This document shows, piece after piece, positions 6,238 through 8,825 of a stretch of 8,825 nucleotides of DNA. The stretch covers positions 1-8,825 of the forward strand of contig CAJUIJ010000064.1 of the NCBI GenBank assembly GCA_910586175.1, in the 5' to 3' direction. The notes under the pieces are model-generated. The model did not search any database. It had not been told where the DNA came from and was given only the letters and a program-made list of their open reading frames with translations. Position numbers and translations under genes: made by a program. Each line of letters opens with the position of its first letter. Position 1 is the first letter of the stretch. The stretch comes from an uncultured Muribaculaceae bacterium (GTDB lineage Bacteria > Bacteroidota > Bacteroidia > Bacteroidales > Muribaculaceae).

Positions 6238-6861
6238 TTATGAGTTTAAAATTTTACGAATTTCATTCTCAGTCCGGGCGGCTATGCTGTCCGACAGTTC
6301 GGCACTCTCTCCCAGAAACTGGCGTTGCGGGATCTTGACCTTGAGCTTTGGCCTCTTCGTCAGCGCGAGTCTTTTCCAGAATTGAGCCTGTGTATTCTCC
6401 GGCTGCTTACCGGAACCGCCTTTTTGGCGTTTCTTTTGCCCTGTACCGGCTTTTTTCGTCTGTCCTGAGGATTTATAGAACATCGCCCATGCGAAGCGTC
6501 TCATGCGGTCTGTAACGGTCGGGTTTGCAATGCCGCCCCAATTATGCAGCGGGGCATAGCGCGCATCGTTGGCGACGCGCACCCGGTAATCCCCCGGCAT
6601 ATATTTTATGGAGCTGAAAAGGTGGTTGCGTCCGGACAGCAGGGTTCCGTAATTTGATGCGGCCGCTGGATTGCCTGATGACAGCCTTCTTGCCGGCTTC
6701 CACGGATGCAGACCTCCGTTCACAAAGCCGCCCTTGCGGAAATTGTCCTGAAAATGGTCTTTAGCCATACGTCCGGCGATCACCGGCATATTCCGGCGCA
6801 TAAGGGTGTCAAGCTCACCGCGTTTGGCTTTGACCAGCCTTGCGAAATCTTTTATATCCAT
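6238..6861 (-). CDS. phage virion morphogenesis protein (Mu gpG / Phage_tail_S family)
   Basis: A 207-residue protein matching the family that includes Mu gpG and P2 gpS, tail completion proteins needed to join heads and tails. Visible family features: an N-terminal helix (MDIKDFARLVKAKRGELDTL), PVIAGRMAKDHFQDNFRKGG (26-45), the WKPARRL segment (54-60), LLSGRNHLFSSIKY (74-87), VRVANDARYAPLHNWGG (94-110), and near the C-terminus IPQRQFLGESAEL (177-189). Residues about 131-157 are a Lys/Gly/Gln-rich insert, probably a disordered loop. It sits two genes after the portal end, as G follows F in Mu, except that a gene on the opposite strand lies in the 268-base gap between MuF and this start. I see no - strand promoter in that gap, so it is probably transcribed by read-through from MuF. 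Confidence 0.88.
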   Translation of the reverse strand: MDIKDFARLVKAKRGELDTLMRRNMPVIAGRMAKDHFQDNFRKGGFVNGGLHPWKPARRLSSGNPAAASNYGTLLSGRNHLFSSIKYMPGDYRVRVANDARYAPLHNWGGIANPTVTDRMRRFAWAMFYKSSGQTKKAGTGQKKRQKGGSGKQPENTQAQFWKRLALTKRPKLKVKIPQRQFLGESAELSDSIAARTENEIRKILNS

Positions 6862-6865
6862 AATG

Positions 6866-6896
6866 TTGTTGCAATAAAAAAATAATGTTACTTTTG
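6866..6896 (+). promoter_or_regulatory. Bacteroidota-type promoter for the acidic antisense gene
   Basis: The -7 element TACTTTTG (6889-6896) matches TAnnTTTG exactly. TTG at 6866-6868 supplies the -33 element with a 20-base spacer, the expected distance. Transcription would begin near 6902, about 18 bases before ATG 6920. It lies 5 bases upstream of the gpG-like start and fires in the opposite direction. The match suggests use by the host housekeeping sigma factor, independent of phage late activation. Confidence 0.75.
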
Positions 6897-6919
6897 TGGA
6901 TTATAAACTGCATATTACA

Positions 6920-7168
6920 ATGAACATCCCGTCACAGGTAATGAAGGCCGCCTCCGAGCTCCGGGCGATGTACGGTGAGCATGTGGAGTATCTTGGAGAA
7001 TTCCAAGGTGCGCAGGTCTATTATTACCATTATCCGGATGATATTACAGCCGGAGTTTGCCCGGTATATCTGTATGACGGCACTACTGTGGACGAGGTTA
7101 CGGGAGATATAGCCATGAACATACTGGACTCACTTATCGAAGATGCCGATGAATTCGGTATTGAATAA
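6920..7168 (+). CDS. small acidic protein, candidate immunity protein for the MuF toxin domain
   Basis: An 82-residue protein with 16 acidic and only 2 basic (Lys/Arg) residues. It starts MNIPSQVMKAASELRAMYGE, continues with short strands (VEYLGEFQGAQVYYYHYP and PVYLYDGTTVDEVTGDI), and ends in an acidic helix (LDSLIEDADEFGIE). No named family is recognised. Start choice: the frame is open to GTG 6896, but that codon overlaps the promoter -7 element, so ATG 6920 is used. It lies between two late genes but on the opposite strand, with its own promoter. Its last 39 bases overlap the end of the toxin-like domain of MuF. Small size, acidity and contact with a toxin-domain end are typical of immunity genes in polymorphic toxin loci. 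The function is inferred, not shown. Alternatives are a superinfection-exclusion or anti-host factor. Confidence 0.78.
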   Translation: MNIPSQVMKAASELRAMYGEHVEYLGEFQGAQVYYYHYPDDITAGVCPVYLYDGTTVDEVTGDIAMNILDSLIEDADEFGIE

Positions 7169-8686
7169 CTTGTTGTCTATACGCATAATCCCACGGCAGC
7201 CGTGATTGGTGGCAGCCCCATTCTCCGCAAGATACTTAAGGTCCTTGAACTCATATCCCGAACCTTCGGAATTGTCAGCCTGAGGCTCTATATATTTCAG
7301 TGAGCCGTCTTTGAAACGCTGTATGATTGTGGCGTGGCCGCCCCCTCTTTTCCAGCCTATTGAAAGCTCATACACTCCCTCCTCCTTGCAGACTTCATCA
7401 AAGAACTCAAGATAACGCTTGGGGGTCATTATTTTATATTTTTTGTCGACCATCCAGTCATTGGTGCTTGTATGCCTTGCTGGGGTGCCATCTAAGTTGC
7501 GCCATACTTTCCAACAGTTGTATCCTTGGCTTAGATGTTCGAGTTTGGAACCCTTGGTGTTCGCCTTTGCAGTGACATTGAACCCTCTTAGACGTAATGA
7601 ATATGCCGGAGCGCATGTCTGGCAGTTTATACCGAACGGCCGGTGTCTGGTTTCGTCATACTTTTTGTTCAGTCGATAGGTCTTACCGTATTTGTCTTGA
7701 TATATCCCCTTGGGATCGAGGATGTATTTAGGCACATAATTCGGGTTTGCGGACTGTTTGTCCGCGTCCTCCACCGTCATAGGCTTGCCCTTTGTTATGC
7801 CAAGGGCCTTTTCAATCTCGAGGTTGTCGCGGGCTATGGCGGTTCTTTCCTCGTCGGTGAAATATTCCGGCATCTCCCTCATCATCTCCTCCAGCCGTTT
7901 CAACAACCTGTCAACCGCTTTCTTTGCACCGGCATGAGCCTCCGTCTTATACGGGTGGGTGTCGGAAAACAGCTTTGCGTCCTTGCCCGGATTATTCTCC
8001 AGCCCCTTTTGCTGTGTTGATGACGGGCCGGTTCCTGTGGGAACCGGTGTCACGGGCTCGTCGGTTGATGACAGCGTGCATTTGCAGTTCCAACGGTCGC
8101 CCGGTCTGTGATGGCTCCAGAAATCATCATCGATGGGTCGCACCATGCCCCAGAACACGCGATGGTCCTCACCCGGTGTGATGGAGGTTGACGGGCACCA
8201 TTTGAGATTAGGAAGTATATCCTTTTCCCTTGTGAACTGGCGCCAGTCGGCAGCCTGATGCGCGCGTATGACCGCGGTGTCGTATTCGGTCCTGAGCCAA
8301 GTCCGGCACTGGTGGGTTGCGATAGGCATAACCTCGTTCAACCATTGTTCAAACGGCTTCAGATTGCCGTTCGAGTCCAATAAAAGACGTGCCATGTCAT
8401 TCTGTGCCCGGTGTACCTTGAAAGCCGAGAACACGGCGTTATTCCGGTGCAGGGCTTCTATAAAGTCAGCGTCAGGATCGGAGGGCGGCACATTGCCGAA
8501 GGCTTTTCCAACCGCCTTATCCATTGTCGCCCATACCTCATTAAAAAGAGTGGTCTCGATGTCGGATGCCGGATGGAAGTCCTTTGAATAAATATTCAGC
8601 AGGGCACGGCGCAGCGCCTCGTCGGAAAAATCGAACGAGGATGACACATCGGAGCCCTTGCCGTAATACAGGCTGTCAACTACCAT
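7130..8686 (-). CDS. MuF minor head protein with C-terminal papain-fold toxin-like domain
   Basis: A 518-residue two-part protein. Residues 1-203 are a MuF (SPP1 gp7 / Mu gp30 F) head morphogenesis protein, a minor capsid component near the portal. The hallmark region runs from WLRTEYDTAVIRAHQAADW (about 130-148) to PGDRWNCKC (195-203). A Thr/Pro linker, a segment with GLENNPGKDAKLFSDTHPY (about 228-246) and a charged helix follow. From about 315 it resembles Tox-PL papain-fold toxins: ANPNY, then NCQTCAPAYSLRLRGFNVTA (Cys355, Cys358), GYNCWKVW, KRGGGHATIIQ (His451), YIEPQ (Glu467) and RIDN. Members of this family deamidate or cleave host proteins. Glu replaces the usual Asp before PQ. Start choice: the frame opens at GTG 8710, but ATG 8686 overlaps the portal stop (ATGGTAG) and is preferred. 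The 3' third looks more AT-rich than the MuF part. Confidence 0.87.
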   Translation of the reverse strand: MVVDSLYYGKGSDVSSSFDFSDEALRRALLNIYSKDFHPASDIETTLFNEVWATMDKAVGKAFGNVPPSDPDADFIEALHRNNAVFSAFKVHRAQNDMARLLLDSNGNLKPFEQWLNEVMPIATHQCRTWLRTEYDTAVIRAHQAADWRQFTREKDILPNLKWCPSTSITPGEDHRVFWGMVRPIDDDFWSHHRPGDRWNCKCTLSSTDEPVTPVPTGTGPSSTQQKGLENNPGKDAKLFSDTHPYKTEAHAGAKKAVDRLLKRLEEMMREMPEYFTDEERTAIARDNLEIEKALGITKGKPMTVEDADKQSANPNYVPKYILDPKGIYQDKYGKTYRLNKKYDETRHRPFGINCQTCAPAYSLRLRGFNVTAKANTKGSKLEHLSQGYNCWKVWRNLDGTPARHTSTNDWMVDKKYKIMTPKRYLEFFDEVCKEEGVYELSIGWKRGGGHATIIQRFKDGSLKYIEPQADNSEGSGYEFKDLKYLAENGAATNHGCRGIMRIDNKLFNTEFIGIFDK

Positions 8687-8823
8687 TCTAAAGCCGCCCC
8701 GGTGTTCCACGGGGCTTTGGCGAAAAAACTTTTCAGCCAGTTCTTGAAAGTCTTTTTTTGTTTTTCGTCAGGTTCCGGCAGGTCCTTGCCGTCACCCGGC
8801 TGTTCCTCTTCCGGATCGGTGGG
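8680..8823 (-). CDS. C-terminal end of probable phage portal protein (DUF935, Mu gp29-like), partial
   Basis: Only the last 47 residues are in view; the frame runs off the right edge. It reads as a hydrophilic acidic tail (TDPEEEQPGDGKDLPEPDEK) followed by KTFKNWLKSFFAKAP and a short end. The sequence alone does not identify it. The call rests on position: in Mu-like phages the portal gene lies directly upstream of MuF, and Bacteroidales portals of this type tend to end in a similar Phe-rich helix. Its TAG stop (8680-8682) overlaps the preferred MuF ATG (8684-8686), consistent with coupled translation of two proteins that sit together at the head vertex. Confidence 0.6.
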   Translation of the reverse strand, partial: PTDPEEEQPGDGKDLPEPDEKQKKTFKNWLKSFFAKAPWNTGAALEW

Positions 8824-8825
8824 TT

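Noticed and set aside
5949..6338. 129-codon + strand frame across the junction of two late genes
   Set aside because: Both - strand genes have virion-type sequences and a normal 4-base spacing; this frame is a shadow.
6896..6898. GTG as start of the acidic gene
   Set aside because: The codon overlaps the promoter -7 element, so it would lie upstream of the expected transcript; ATG 6920 is used.
7643..8020. 125-codon + strand frame opposite MuF with hydrophobic stretches, considered as a membrane immunity protein
   Set aside because: It lies opposite the MuF linker and toxin border, has no promoter match that I found, and is explained as a shadow. The 82-residue gene with a consensus promoter is a much better immunity candidate.
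1..8825. CRISPR arrays, tRNA or rRNA genes, insertion sequences, diversity-generating retroelement repeats and phage end sites
   Set aside because: I looked for repeats, cloverleaf-type sequences, reverse transcriptase motifs and terminal repeats and saw none; the prophage ends are outside the window.

Overview
The window is the inside of a Mu-like transposable prophage, most likely from the Bacteroidales (Bacteroidota). The Mu assignment rests on a MuA-type DDE transposase followed by a MuB-type ATPase, a DUF3164 protein, and a portal-end / MuF / gpG-type series of virion genes. The host assignment rests on two promoters with the Bacteroidota -7 element TAnnTTTG and on weak Shine-Dalgarno signals. 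Genus cannot be told from the sequence. Base composition is fairly GC-rich for Bacteroides itself, so other Bacteroidales remain possible.

Left part (2-5411, + strand): an early transposition/replication operon. It runs from the 3' part of the transposase through MuB, two small unknown proteins, a RecA/KaiC-like P-loop ATPase, a run of small proteins (one with DnaJ-type zinc-finger motifs) and a DUF3164 protein. Most junctions from MuB to 4105 overlap by 4 to 26 bases, which suggests translational coupling. A strong intrinsic terminator (5438-5472) ends the operon. A promoter follows at once and drives an 89-residue regulator-like gene (5520-5789) with almost no leader.

Right part (8823-5784, - strand): a late virion operon running toward the early operon. 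Visible in order are the 3' end of a probable portal gene, the MuF minor head protein, a gpG/virion-morphogenesis protein and a 149-residue tail-terminator-like protein. The last of these ends tail-to-tail with the 89-residue gene, with a 6-base overlap.

The most interesting locus is 6866-8686. The MuF protein carries about 200 extra C-terminal residues that look like a papain-fold (Tox-PL type) toxin domain, with an N-C-x-x-C motif, a GGGH motif and an EPQ motif. Between MuF and gpG, on the opposite strand and behind its own Bacteroidota-type promoter, lies a very acidic 82-residue gene. Its 3' end overlaps the end of the toxin domain by 39 bases. I infer a virion-borne toxin with an antisense immunity gene that can be expressed in the lysogen while the late operon is silent. 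MuF-linked polymorphic toxins of temperate phages are already known as a class. The possible novelty is the Bacteroidota Mu-like setting and the convergent, separately promoted immunity candidate.
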